Shown here one piece after another: positions 33,739 through 42,594 of a stretch of DNA of 64,000 nucleotides. Every line of letters begins with the position of its first letter. Position 1 is the stretch's first letter. Under the pieces are notes generated by a model. It made no database searches. It was given only the letters and a program-made list of their open reading frames with translations, and was not told the DNA's origin. A program made the translations under genes and the position numbers. The DNA comes from Aphodovivens sp036306585 (lineage in GTDB: Bacteria; Actinomycetota; Coriobacteriia; Coriobacteriales; Eggerthellaceae). Location of the stretch: assembly GCA_036306585.1 (NCBI GenBank), contig JAXJZF010000006.1:330098-394097 (forward strand), given 5' to 3'.

Positions 33739-36700
33739 TCAGTTCGCGGCGAGCGGCTTCACGACGGCCACCGTCTGGCCGGCGCTTGCCATCTTTCCCG
33801 CCTCAACCGCGATCCGCACCACCGTGCAGTCCGTCGGCGCCTCGATGGGGAACTCCATCTTCATGCTCTCCAGAACCATCACGGGCTCTCCCGTGCGGGC
33901 CTCGGAGCCTTCTTGCGCGTTCACCTTCCATACCGCACCGGAAACGGGCGCAACCAAGGCGACGCATCCTTCGGGGACCTCGTCTTCCGAAGCGCTGCCG
34001 CCCTCGTCGGCTTCGTCGAGCTCGAACACGTCCAGCCCCTGCTCCACCCAGCGCCGATGCTCGGCGTTGAAGGCCTCCTGGCGCTTGCTCTCGAACTCCT
34101 CTATGCTCTGGCAGTTCTCCTCCAAGAAGCGGCGGTACTCCCTCAGGCTGAACGTGGTCTTCTCGATGCGCGGGTTGAACCTGCCGTGCAGGCAGTCCTC
34201 GCGCAGCTTGAGCAGCTCGTCGGGGGAGACGGGGTAGAAGCTCAGCTGGTCGAAGAACTCCAGCAGCCACGGCTTGCCGGGCTTGAATGACTCGGTGGGG
34301 GAAAACCGGTTCCACATCTGGGTGGTGCGCCCCACGAACTGGTAGCCACCCGGGCCCTCCATGCCGTACACGCAAAGGTAGGCCCCGCCGATGCCGACGG
34401 CGTTCTCGGGCGTCCAGGGTCGCGCGGGGTTGTACTTGGTGGTCACCAGGCGGTGGCGCGGATCGATGGGCGTGGCCACCGGTGCTCCCAGGTACACGTC
34501 GCCCAGGCCGAGGACCAGATACCTCGCCTTGAACACCACGTCGCGCACGTCCTCGACCGATCCCAGGCCGTTTATGCGGCGTATGAACTCGGGGTTGGAC
34601 GGGCACCACGGCGCGTTGGGGCGGGTGGTTTCCTGGTAGCGTCGCGCCGCCAGCTGCGTTTGCGGATCGTCCCAGGAAAGGGGCAGGTGGACGATGCGCG
34701 ACTCCACCACCTCGTCTCCCAGGTCCTCCAGCGTGCCCAGATCGGCATCGATGCCGACGACGGCTTTGAGAAGCTCGTCGCGGCTTACCTTGGACGGGTC
34801 GAAATGGAGCTGGAGCGAGCGAATGCCCGGGGTCAGGTCCAGCAGCGGAAGGCCCCGCTCCTCGATGCGCTGCATGAGCACGTGGACCTTGAACCGCAGC
34901 GCGATGTCCAGCTTCATGGGGCCGTATTCGACCAGCAGGGCGTCCTCGCCCGACTGGCGCACGCACATGGCCTCGTCGCCTTCGCCCCGGCGGTACAGAA
35001 TGGCGTCGTCGGGGGAGAAGGGCTCGGGGGAATCCGGCAGCTGGCCCAGCTGGGCCATGCGCTGCGCGCGCAGCGCCTCAAGGCCGCTCTCCGTAGCCTC
35101 GCGCATCTCGGCCGCGCTCGCCAGGGACAGCACCGTGAAGCGCACTTCGTCGCCCGGGCGCATCTGGCCCAGCTTCCAGCGCTCGTCGACGGCGACCACC
35201 ACGGGGCACACGAACCCGCCAAGGCTCGGGCCGTCGGGTCCCAGCAGGATGGGCTGGTCGCCCGTGAGGTCCAGCGCGCAGATCGAGTAGGGGTTGTCGT
35301 GTATGTTGGAGGGATGCAGCCCGGCTTCCCCGCCGTCCTCGCGCGACCATTCGGGCGCCGGGCCGTTCAGGCGCACGCCCGTGCGGGCGGAGTCGTGGTT
35401 GACGCGGTAGGCGGTGCCGGTGAGCGTCTCGAAGAACTCCGGCTTCAGGAATTCCCCGTCCGACAAGGGCCCGACTATCACGCCCAGCGTCCACGAGCGG
35501 CCGAAGGAGGGCCGCATCGCAAGGCCGGCCTCGGGCTTGTCGGCGCTTTCGGGGCGGGCTTGGTCGCTCTGCCCGAACGCTATGACGTCGCCGGTCCTCA
35601 GGGCGCGTCCGCCGTGGCCGCCGAACCTGCCGTCGATGAAGGTGGACTTGGAGCCCAGCACCTCGTGCACGTCCAGCCCGCCTTCCACGCACAGGTAGGC
35701 GCGCATGCCCTCGTCGCAGGTTCCCAGCGAAAGCACGCTGCCGGTTTCGGCATGAAGGGCGCGGTACGTGTCGACGGGGGAGCCGTCGAGGGTGGCGTGC
35801 ATGTCGGCGCCCGTCAGGCAGAACCACGCCGGTCCGCGGAAACGGTACGAGCCGCCCCTGAAGGTGAGCTCTATGCCGGCGGCGTTCTCGGGGTTGCCCA
35901 GGATGGCGTTGCCCACGCGGAAGCTGCGCTGGTCCATGGGGCCGCAGGGAGGTATCCCCACCTGCCAGTAGCCGACGATGCCCGGGTAGTCCTGGACGGT
36001 GCTCTGGATGCCGCCGTCCATCACCTCGATCGCGGGGTCGCTGGGTGCGAACCCGTCGAGCATCCGCGTGCCCAGCCTGCCCGCCCTGTAGTCCTCGGTC
36101 GCCAGGAAGCTCGCGATGTAGCGCAGGTTGGTCACCACGCCGTAAACGCGGGTCTCGGCCAGCACCTGCGCCATGGCGTTTACCGCCTGCTCGCGGGTGG
36201 CCTCGTGGACGATGATCTTGGCGAGCATGGGGTCGAAGAAGCTCGTGACCTCCGAGCCCTTGCGCACCCAGGTCTCGATGCGCGCGCCCGGGCCCCACGC
36301 CACGTCGTCTATCGTGCCCGTCGAGGGGCGGAATCCGTTCGCGGCGTCCTCGGCGTAGCAGCGCACCTCGATGGCGCATCCTTGGGGGGCGTGGAGCTTG
36401 TCCCAGGGGATGGGCTCCCCCGAAGCCTCCAGCACCATCCACTCGACCAGGTCCACGCCGCAGCACTCCTCGGTGATGCCGTGCTCCACCTGAAGGCGCG
36501 TGTTGACCTCCAGGAAGTAGAAGCGGTCGTCGTCCTGATCGTAGAGGAACTCCACCGTTCCGGCGCTGCGGTAGCCCACGCTGGACATGAGCCTTTCGGC
36601 GCTTGCGAGCATGGCTTTTCTGGTGGCGTCGGGCAGGTTGGGCGCGGGGCACTCCTCGACGACCTTCTGGTTGCGCCGCTGCACGGAGCAGTCGCGCTCG

Positions 36701-37368
36701 GCAAGCGATCTGGCGGAGCCGTCGGCTCCGAACACCTGGACCTCGACGTGGCGGGCGTGCGTCACGTACTTCTCCAGGAACACGCCGTCGTTGCCGAAGT
36801 TGGAGGCGGCAAGATGGCGCGCCGATTCGAAGGAGCTTTTCAGCTCGCCGGCGTCGCGGCACACGCTTATGCCTATTCCGCCGCCGCCCGCGGTGCTTTT
36901 CAGCGCAACGGGGAACCCGATCCGCTCGGCTTCGCAGACGGCCTCCTCCGCGCTGTCCAAAAGCCCGGTTCCCGGGACCAACGGCACTCCCGCCGCCTCG
37001 GCCAGGCCGCGGGCCACGTGCTTGAGGCCGAAGTCCCTGATCTGGTTCGGCTCGGGCCCTATGAACGCTATGCCCTCTGAGGCAAGGCGCTCGGCGAATT
37101 CGGCGTTCTCGCTTAAGAACCCGTAGCCGGGGAACACCGCCTGGGCGCCGGTGCTCTTGCAGGCGTCCACCACCTTGTCGGCGTCAAGGTAGGTTTGGGC
37201 GACGGTGCCGTCTCCCAAACAGACCGCCTCGTCGGCGCCCGTCACATGGAGGCTGTCGCGGTCGGCCTGGGAGTACACCGCCACGCTGGCCACGCCCATG
37301 CGGGCCAGGGTTCTCTCGGCGCGCGTGGCGATGGCGCCGCGGTTGGCAATCAGAACCTTGGAGAACAT
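33739..37368 (-). CDS. Biotin-dependent urea/guanidine carboxylase
   Basis: A protein of 1209 residues. Domains in order: biotin carboxylase (about 1-450; KVLIANRGAIATRAERTLAR, ATP-grasp loop STAGGGGIGI, VNTRLQVEHGITEE), then the KipA/KipI-like carboxyltransferase (about 470-1010; VQDYPGIVGYWQVGIPPCGP), a linker, and the biotinyl domain with LESMKMEFP near the C terminus. ATP and bicarbonate are used to carboxylate the substrate. The start at 37368 is certain from the domain; it follows the DUF1989 gene by 2 bases. Enzymes of this form that sit next to two DUF1989 proteins have been shown to be guanidine carboxylases, so guanidine is more likely than urea as substrate. The sequence alone does not decide this. 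Confidence 0.9.
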   Translation of the reverse strand: MFSKVLIANRGAIATRAERTLARMGVASVAVYSQADRDSLHVTGADEAVCLGDGTVAQTYLDADKVVDACKSTGAQAVFPGYGFLSENAEFAERLASEGIAFIGPEPNQIRDFGLKHVARGLAEAAGVPLVPGTGLLDSAEEAVCEAERIGFPVALKSTAGGGGIGISVCRDAGELKSSFESARHLAASNFGNDGVFLEKYVTHARHVEVQVFGADGSARSLAERDCSVQRRNQKVVEECPAPNLPDATRKAMLASAERLMSSVGYRSAGTVEFLYDQDDDRFYFLEVNTRLQVEHGITEECCGVDLVEWMVLEASGEPIPWDKLHAPQGCAIEVRCYAEDAANGFRPSTGTIDDVAWGPGARIETWVRKGSEVTSFFDPMLAKIIVHEATREQAVNAMAQVLAETRVYGVVTNLRYIASFLATEDYRAGRLGTRMLDGFAPSDPAIEVMDGGIQSTVQDYPGIVGYWQVGIPPCGPMDQRSFRVGNAILGNPENAAGIELTFRGGSYRFRGPAWFCLTGADMHATLDGSPVDTYRALHAETGSVLSLGTCDEGMRAYLCVEGGLDVHEVLGSKSTFIDGRFGGHGGRALRTGDVIAFGQSDQARPESADKPEAGLAMRPSFGRSWTLGVIVGPLSDGEFLKPEFFETLTGTAYRVNHDSARTGVRLNGPAPEWSREDGGEAGLHPSNIHDNPYSICALDLTGDQPILLGPDGPSLGGFVCPVVVAVDERWKLGQMRPGDEVRFTVLSLASAAEMREATESGLEALRAQRMAQLGQLPDSPEPFSPDDAILYRRGEGDEAMCVRQSGEDALLVEYGPMKLDIALRFKVHVLMQRIEERGLPLLDLTPGIRSLQLHFDPSKVSRDELLKAVVGIDADLGTLEDLGDEVVESRIVHLPLSWDDPQTQLAARRYQETTRPNAPWCPSNPEFIRRINGLGSVEDVRDVVFKARYLVLGLGDVYLGAPVATPIDPRHRLVTTKYNPARPWTPENAVGIGGAYLCVYGMEGPGGYQFVGRTTQMWNRFSPTESFKPGKPWLLEFFDQLSFYPVSPDELLKLREDCLHGRFNPRIEKTTFSLREYRRFLEENCQSIEEFESKRQEAFNAEHRRWVEQGLDVFELDEADEGGSASEDEVPEGCVALVAPVSGAVWKVNAQEGSEARTGEPVMVLESMKMEFPIEAPTDCTVVRIAVEAGKMASAGQTVAVVKPLAAN

Positions 37369-37370
37369 GG

Positions 37371-38030
37371 CTATTCCTCGGGATCCCAGACGAGCATCTG
37401 TACGGGGGTGGGGTTGTAGGCGTTGCAGGGGTTGTTGAGCTGCGGGCAGTTGCTCACCAGCACGCGCACGGGCGCCAGCGCCTGCATCTCGACGTACTTG
37501 CCGGGCGCGGACACCCCGTCGTCGAACTTGTAGTAGCCGTCCTCGGTGATGGGCACGTTCATGAAGAAGTTGATGTTGGGTGCAAGGTCGCGCTTGAGGA
37601 ACATGCCCGTCTCGTCGCGCGACATCTCCAGCATGAAGCTGTCGCGGCAGTTGTGCATGAAGTCCTTCTCGCGCGCGTAGCGCACCGTGTTGCTCTGGGA
37701 CGAGCAGCACCCGCCCAGGGTGTCGTGACGTCCCGTAAGGTCGGCGGTGATCTTCAGCAGCGGCTTGTAGGACTCGCTGCGCAGGATGCTTCCCGTGGTC
37801 AGGTAGATGTTCCCCTGGCCGACGATGGTCGCCACGGCCGAGTAGTGGTCGGCGGGGTCCTCAAGGCTGAAGAACGTGGTGTCGACCGCCTGGTTGCCGC
37901 ATAGGTCGACGATGCGCAGCGACTGGCCGGGCATGAGGTCGTAGGACCAGGGCTCGCCGGCGTTCACCGTCTTGTCGTAGATCGCCTTGGCGGGGTCCAG
38001 GGCGCTTTCCTTCTCGATGAATCCGAACAT
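37371..38030 (-). CDS. DUF1989 protein, carboxyguanidine deiminase subunit (urea carboxylase-associated protein)
   Basis: A protein of 219 residues with the DUF1989 hallmarks: PGQSLRIVDLCGNQAVDTTF (about 35-54), a metal-site region GGCCSSQSNTVRY (about 107-118) and LKRDLAPNINFFMNVPITED. Two such proteins form the CgdAB enzyme, which removes ammonia from carboxyguanidine to give allophanate. The gene has its partner upstream (38062) and the carboxylase directly downstream. In older annotation the family is named urea carboxylase-associated protein 1 or 2. Confidence 0.85.
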   Translation of the reverse strand: MFGFIEKESALDPAKAIYDKTVNAGEPWSYDLMPGQSLRIVDLCGNQAVDTTFFSLEDPADHYSAVATIVGQGNIYLTTGSILRSESYKPLLKITADLTGRHDTLGGCCSSQSNTVRYAREKDFMHNCRDSFMLEMSRDETGMFLKRDLAPNINFFMNVPITEDGYYKFDDGVSAPGKYVEMQALAPVRVLVSNCPQLNNPCNAYNPTPVQMLVWDPEE

Positions 38031-38061
38031 GCTAATCTTTCTCCTTCCTTCCTGAAAGCGC

Positions 38062-38781
38062 CTAGCGGCCCAGCAGGTTGCGGTAGTCCCAGGTGTTCTC
38101 GAACGCGCGGTAGTTCTCGGGGCGGTGCTGCACGCACTCGTCGGTCAGGCTCACGGGCGGCGCGTCGTACACCGTCACCTCCACCGGGACGGAGGGGTAC
38201 TCCGGCGTGGGGTCGAGCGGGTTAGGGGTGTTGGACAGGATCACGACGCTGTCCATCTCCGTGCGAAGGGTCACCGTGGCGCCCTCCTTGCACCATTCGG
38301 GGTCGTAGTGCATGCCGCCGTCCTCGGTGATGAACACCTTGGCGAACAGGTTCACGCAGGGCACCAGGTCGCGCAGGGACATTCCGTTGCGCACCAGCTC
38401 CATGGACACGTTCTCCATGCCCGAGCGAAGCCAGTCGTTGCCCTGCTCCTGGTAGGTGGTGGCCCCGTACTTCTCGTCGGTCATCTCGCGGGTGGTGAGC
38501 CCGGAAAGCGAGTCGTGCCAGCCTAAGGAGTCCTGCACGATGCTGGCAAGCACGCGCCCGTTGTCGCTCATAAGGACGTTGCCCTGCGCAAGATGGGCGG
38601 TGAACTGGGCTTTCAGCGTGTCGGGCATGTTGTAGCGCTCGGTTTTGTCGTAGAGGTTGTACATAAGAAGCGCCACGTTGGCGTTGTCTCCCAGCGCCTT
38701 GAAGCGGACCAGCTTCCCGGCCCCGATGGCGCCGGACCATTTCTCACCCGGCTTGAGGGTTTTCTTCCAGATGCACTGCAT
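38062..38781 (-). CDS. DUF1989 protein, second carboxyguanidine deiminase subunit
   Basis: A protein of 239 residues related to its neighbour: KLVRFKALGDNANVALLMYN, then NGRVLASIVQDSLGWHDSLS and RDLVPCVNLFAKVFITEDGG. The Cys-pair metal region of the partner is replaced by a Gly-Trp-His-Asp segment, as expected of the other subunit type of the pair. ATG 38781 has AGGAGCAGG directly upstream. It stands 121 bp after the transporter gene, with two strong hairpins in between. Confidence 0.82.
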   Translation of the reverse strand: MQCIWKKTLKPGEKWSGAIGAGKLVRFKALGDNANVALLMYNLYDKTERYNMPDTLKAQFTAHLAQGNVLMSDNGRVLASIVQDSLGWHDSLSGLTTREMTDEKYGATTYQEQGNDWLRSGMENVSMELVRNGMSLRDLVPCVNLFAKVFITEDGGMHYDPEWCKEGATVTLRTEMDSVVILSNTPNPLDPTPEYPSVPVEVTVYDAPPVSLTDECVQHRPENYRAFENTWDYRNLLGR

Positions 38782-38810
38782 TTCCTGCTCCTATCTATCC
38801 GGGGTGCTGC

Positions 38811-38891
38811 GCGCCCGGGGGGATGCCCCGGGCGCTCTTGGAAAAGAACGCAGCGCCGGGCGGGGTCGACGCGCGCTTGACGTCCGCCCGG
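38811..38891. repeat. Two GC-rich hairpins between transporter and DUF1989 genes
   Basis: GCGCCCGGGG/CCCCGGGCGC (38811-38835, 10 bp, 5-base loop) and CCGGGCGG/CCGCCCGG (38856-38891, 8 bp, 20-base loop). No T-run follows on the minus strand. They may lower read-through or stabilise the upstream mRNA. I looked for guanidine-II type ACGR loops and did not find a clear pair. Confidence 0.6.
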
Positions 38892-38902
38892 TGTGCGGCG
38901 GG

Positions 38903-40540
38903 TTAGTCGATAGCCGCGGTAAGGGCGGCCTTAGCTGCTGCGAGCTCCTTGTCGACCGGGAAGCCCGCGGCTTTCGCCAGGGTGTAGTACTCGTAGGTGT
39001 CCTCGCGCTTGGCCATGACGGCTCGGCGGTAGAGCTCCTGGGTCTCGATGGTGCGCTCCTGCTCGAGCTCCGCAAGCTCGGCGAGCTCGGCCTCGTTCTC
39101 GGCCTCGGTGCGGGGGGCGAAGGCGCACACGCCCAGGAACACCACGACCGAAACGCCGAAGCTGATGAAGGTCACCCAGCCGTCCATGTCGGCGGTGAAC
39201 AGGTCGTTGGGGATGTAGAGAAGCGTGTTGTCAACGCCGTAGATGGTGGGGGTGAGCACGAAGAACGCGATGCGCAGGATCAGTCCCACCAGGCACGAGG
39301 CGAACACCGCCTTGCGGGAGGTGCGCTTCCAGAACAGCCCGCCGAAAAGCGCCGGGATGAGGCAGCACAGCATCAGGTCGAAGGCCAGCGTCAGCAGGAT
39401 GCCGGTGGTGGACAGGCGCGCGGCGATCAGGATGCCGGCCAGGGCGAGCGGCGCCATGCAAAGGCGCACCCAGCGAAGCTGCGGGTCCTTGCGGTCCAGG
39501 TTCACCGAGCGGCGGGCGCCGCCGATGTTGCGCACGATCATGTCGGACATGCCCAGGATCGCGCCCGACGCGGTGGAGAACGAAGCGGCCACGATGCCCG
39601 ACAGCACGATGACGGCGATGATGGGCGGGGTGTAGTCGCTCAGGAACACGTAGAGCAGGGGGTTGCCGTCCGGGTCGATGGCCAGCGCGCCCGTGCAGGT
39701 CAGCGCGATCATGCCGTAGATGACGCCAATCAGGCAGGTCAGCCCGGCTGCGATGAAGCAGGAGGTTTTCGCCACCTTGGGGTTGCGCGCGCTGTAGATG
39801 CGCTGCTGGAAGTCGATGGCCACGATGTCGCCGATGCCCAGGGAAAGCAGCGTCGCCCAGTTGACCACCGATCCCTGGGCGGGATCCAGCATCTGGCCGA
39901 GATCAAGCGGCCCCATGCCCTCGGGAGAGGTGAAGCCCCAGTTGACGAGGACGAACACGGCGATCACGATGGAGGCCGCCAGGGTGATGACCGTCTGGAT
40001 GGCCGCGGTGTAGGCGTCGGACAGAAGCCCGCCGCACAGGGTGTAGGCCAAAACCAGCGCGGCCATGATGAACAGGCCCGCAACGTAGGGGATGCCCAGG
40101 AAGTACTCGAACAGGTACCCGATCGCCACCAGGTTGCCGGCAAGAAGGATGATGTAGGCTAGGATCATGACCACGGATGCCAGCACCTCGAAGCGATGCC
40201 CGAACTTCACGCGGAAGAAGTCGCCCAGCGAGAACAGGCCCATCTCGTTCATCGGCTTGGCGACGAAGAAGCCCGAAAGCAGCAACGCCACCGCCAGGCC
40301 GATGGCCAGAAGCGAGCCTGCCCAGAAGCCCGCGGTGCTTGACAGGTCCATGTTGCCCACGGTTGCGTTGGAGTCGACCGCCGCCACCATAAGGGCGGGA
40401 GCCACCAGGTAAACGGGCAGCATGCGGCCCGCAACCAGGAAGTTCTGGGAGTCGCCTTCGACTTTCTTTCCCACATACATGCCCACGATGAGCACGAGCA
40501 GGACAGTCATGCCGACGCCCGCGATGATAAGCACGTCCAT
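38903..40540 (-). CDS. Sodium:solute symporter (SSS family), probable guanidine or urea importer
   Basis: A protein of 545 residues with about 13 membrane spans and the SSS pattern: MYVGKKVEGDSQNFLVAGRM at the first loop, SSTAGFWAGS and a central IGDIVAIDFQQRIYSARNPK motif. The last ~80 residues form a cytoplasmic, acidic coiled tail (TEAENEAELAELAELEQERT). ATG 40540 follows a perfect AAGGAGG. It is the first gene of the carboxylase operon, so it most likely imports the substrate. A TetR-type palindrome lies 93 bp before the start. Confidence 0.88.
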   Translation of the reverse strand: MDVLIIAGVGMTVLLVLIVGMYVGKKVEGDSQNFLVAGRMLPVYLVAPALMVAAVDSNATVGNMDLSSTAGFWAGSLLAIGLAVALLLSGFFVAKPMNEMGLFSLGDFFRVKFGHRFEVLASVVMILAYIILLAGNLVAIGYLFEYFLGIPYVAGLFIMAALVLAYTLCGGLLSDAYTAAIQTVITLAASIVIAVFVLVNWGFTSPEGMGPLDLGQMLDPAQGSVVNWATLLSLGIGDIVAIDFQQRIYSARNPKVAKTSCFIAAGLTCLIGVIYGMIALTCTGALAIDPDGNPLLYVFLSDYTPPIIAVIVLSGIVAASFSTASGAILGMSDMIVRNIGGARRSVNLDRKDPQLRWVRLCMAPLALAGILIAARLSTTGILLTLAFDLMLCCLIPALFGGLFWKRTSRKAVFASCLVGLILRIAFFVLTPTIYGVDNTLLYIPNDLFTADMDGWVTFISFGVSVVVFLGVCAFAPRTEAENEAELAELAELEQERTIETQELYRRAVMAKREDTYEYYTLAKAAGFPVDKELAAAKAALTAAID

Positions 40541-40632
40541 GGTTCCTCCTTTTCGTCAGGTTTTCGAATATGTATCGAATATAGGAACGCATGATTGCCT
40601 GATTGTTGCCCGACCGTTGCGTGTTTGTAAAA

Positions 40633-40647
40633 TCAATAGACTATTGA
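40633..40647. promoter_or_regulatory. Palindromic operator candidate in front of the transporter operon
   Basis: TCAATA-GAC-TATTGA, a perfect dyad with 3-base centre. The same dyad with centre TGC stands at 44076-44090 before the glutamine synthetase-like gene. The TetR gene starts 164 bp to the right and is divergent, so it is the obvious binder. Confidence 0.72.
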
Positions 40648-40658
40648 AATAAGGTCGG

Positions 40659-40738
40659 CTTGCCCTTGCGCGGGGGCGCGGGGGCATGCCGGGGGATGGG
40701 CGCCTTTGGTGCGCCCATGGGCTCCTAGGGCGGGCAAG
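40659..40738 (+). repeat. Nested hairpins in the leader of the TetR gene
   Basis: An outer pair CTTGCCC/GGGCAAG (40659-40665 / 40732-40738) encloses a perfect ATGGGCGC/GCGCCCAT stem (40696-40718). The region could fold as a leader RNA of the TetR mRNA. It fits no riboswitch that I know, including the guanidine classes. Confidence 0.5.
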
Positions 40739-40810
40739 GGTAACGCGCGATGCGCCTGCTATCTGGTATTATTCCGATAGAGGAAATCCGATAGCGCTAA
40801 GGAGGCGGGC

Positions 40811-41560
40811 ATGTCCGAAACCGGATCGAAAGTCAAGGGAAGGGGCAAGGGCCGCCCCCGCAAGAGCGGCACGGTGAGTCGGAACCAGCGCGAGGACATA
40901 TTGAAGAAGGCCTTCGAGCTGTTTCAAGACCGCGGGTACCAAAACACCAGCATGGTGGCCATCGCCAAGGCGGTGGGGCTCAACCAAAGCTCGCTGTACT
41001 ACTGGTTCGAGTCGAAAAACGAGATCCTGCGCGCCATCGTGGAAAGCAACAGCGCGCCTTTGCGCAGCGGCCGCGAGGTCGCACGGCTGTCGTCCAGCGC
41101 GGCGGTCCAGCTGTACCTTCTGCTATACGCCGACACGAAGTCCCTTTGCGAGTTCCCGTTCGACTACTTCACCATCGAGCAGCTGGCGCGCTCCCAGCGC
41201 GAAAGCTTCGGGGAATTCTTCAGCCGCTACGACGAGCTCATGCATCTGGCGAGCGACGTGGTGTCCCTGGGCGTTTCCCAGGGAGCGTTCTCCGAGGGCG
41301 ATCCCATGGCCTGCGCTGCGCTGGCGCTGGCCTTCGATGAAGGGGTCCAGCATCGCTATCACACCAGCATGGCGATCAGGGAGGGGCGCATGGAGGGCAT
41401 CCCGCACCTGGACGCCTCCGCCGACCAGGTGGCGCGCGCGTCGGCGCGGGGCACCGTGCTATCCCTTTTGCGCGACAAGGGCGCTTTCGCCGACGTGGAG
41501 CGCGAGGCGTTGGGGCTCATCCCGAAGCTGGGCGCTTTGACGGATGAAGGCGCGCTCTAG
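40811..41560 (+). CDS. TetR-family regulator of the nitrogen block
   Basis: A protein of 249 residues. A basic start (KVKGRGKGRPRKSGTVSRNQ) leads into the helix-turn-helix TSMVAIAKAVGLNQSSLYYW followed by FESKNEILRAIVE. The C-terminal domain is helical and should bind a small ligand. ATG 40811 follows AAGGAGG. The gene is divergent from the symporter operon and convergent with the MetX-like gene, overlapping its stop by 4 bases. It probably represses both the carboxylase operon and the glutamine synthetase operon through the shared dyad. Confidence 0.88.
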   Translation: MSETGSKVKGRGKGRPRKSGTVSRNQREDILKKAFELFQDRGYQNTSMVAIAKAVGLNQSSLYYWFESKNEILRAIVESNSAPLRSGREVARLSSSAAVQLYLLLYADTKSLCEFPFDYFTIEQLARSQRESFGEFFSRYDELMHLASDVVSLGVSQGAFSEGDPMACAALALAFDEGVQHRYHTSMAIREGRMEGIPHLDASADQVARASARGTVLSLLRDKGAFADVEREALGLIPKLGALTDEGAL

Positions 41561-42552
41561 CACGCTTCCGGTTCCTCCTGCAGAAGGACGCTCACGGCGT
41601 CTTTTATCCGCGCCGTCTCCTTCGGGCGGATCCCCGGGCGCCCGGCGATGTGGCCCAGGTCGGATTCCAGCCGCACTGTGGTCATCCCCGGTACCAGGTG
41701 CGCTTGGGCGCTAAGCGCACCGGGGGAGAAGTAGCGGTCGGTTGCGCAGGGCATGGCGAGCACGCGGGGAAAGCGGCCGTCTGCGGCGTCTTCGGACGGC
41801 GCTTCGAACTTCGAGCCCAGCCAAACGTCCAGTTGGGCCAAAAGGTCCTCTCCCTCCATGGCGCGATGATCCGCCGCCCAGCCCTCCAGCACGTCGCCCA
41901 CGCTGGAGTAGCCGACCGTCTCGTACCCGTGTTTTTCGAAGAACGCGTCGGAGTAGGCCCACCCGGCGTAGGCCTTGCCGAACGCCGAAAGGCGCGCCTT
42001 CGCCTCCCGCGGGGGCAGGTCCTTGAACGACCGGCCGTCGCCCGGGTCCAGGATCCCCCTTATCCCTTCCAGAAACACCCTGTTCACCGGTCCGCATTCG
42101 GGGGTCGCGCACAGGGCGAAGGCCGCCCTTACCATGGACGGGTACAGCGCCGACCAGCAAAAAGCCTGCATGCCGCCCATGGACCAGCCGGCAACCAGCC
42201 GCACCGAAGCAACTCCCAGGCCGCTTAGCAGCCGTTTGGCGGCGCGCACGCTGTCGCGAAGCGCAACGCGCGGCCATGCCCCTTCGCCGTCCATCGCGGA
42301 AGGGCGCGACGACGCGCCCGCACCGAACTGGTCGTAGGCAACGACGAACCACCTCTCGGGGTCGAAAAGACCGCCAGGTCGCACCCAGGGAGCGTAGCTT
42401 GCGCAGGTGCCCGAGTAGTAGCTGGGCAGCACGACGACGTTGTCGCCCCCAGGGGAAAGCCGCCCCCAGGTTCGGTACCCCATCGCGGCGCCGCGAAGCA
42501 CGTCGCCTGATTCCAAGGGGAAGTCTCCCAGGTCGAACGTTCCGGCGGTCAT
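41557..42552 (-). CDS. Alpha/beta hydrolase of the homoserine O-acetyltransferase (MetX) family
   Basis: A protein of 331 residues with the MetX-type fold: YRTWGRLSPGGDNVVVLPSY, the nucleophile elbow VAGWSMGGMQAF (Ser about 142), and acid and His at the end (ATDRYF … SDLGHIAGRPGI). It is somewhat short for MetX and lies next to a glutamine synthetase-like gene, not in a methionine operon. It may be a hydrolase or acyltransferase acting on an N-compound of the pathway. It starts 42 bases after the glutamine synthetase stop, so they form one operon. Confidence 0.75.
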   Translation of the reverse strand: MTAGTFDLGDFPLESGDVLRGAAMGYRTWGRLSPGGDNVVVLPSYYSGTCASYAPWVRPGGLFDPERWFVVAYDQFGAGASSRPSAMDGEGAWPRVALRDSVRAAKRLLSGLGVASVRLVAGWSMGGMQAFCWSALYPSMVRAAFALCATPECGPVNRVFLEGIRGILDPGDGRSFKDLPPREAKARLSAFGKAYAGWAYSDAFFEKHGYETVGYSSVGDVLEGWAADHRAMEGEDLLAQLDVWLGSKFEAPSEDAADGRFPRVLAMPCATDRYFSPGALSAQAHLVPGMTTVRLESDLGHIAGRPGIRPKETARIKDAVSVLLQEEPEAC

Positions 42553-42594
42553 CGAAGGCTCCTTTCGCTGCGGGACGGGCGGTTTCGCTCGGGA

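Noticed and set aside
34453..37080. An 875-codon open frame antisense to the carboxylase gene
   Set aside because: Same reason: low-complexity His/Arg/Gly-rich shadow of a certain gene.
40541..40810. Guanidine-I (ykkC) riboswitch before the transporter operon
   Set aside because: A CCTAGGG stretch on the plus strand recalled part of the motif, but it is on the wrong strand for the operon and the remaining conserved blocks are absent.
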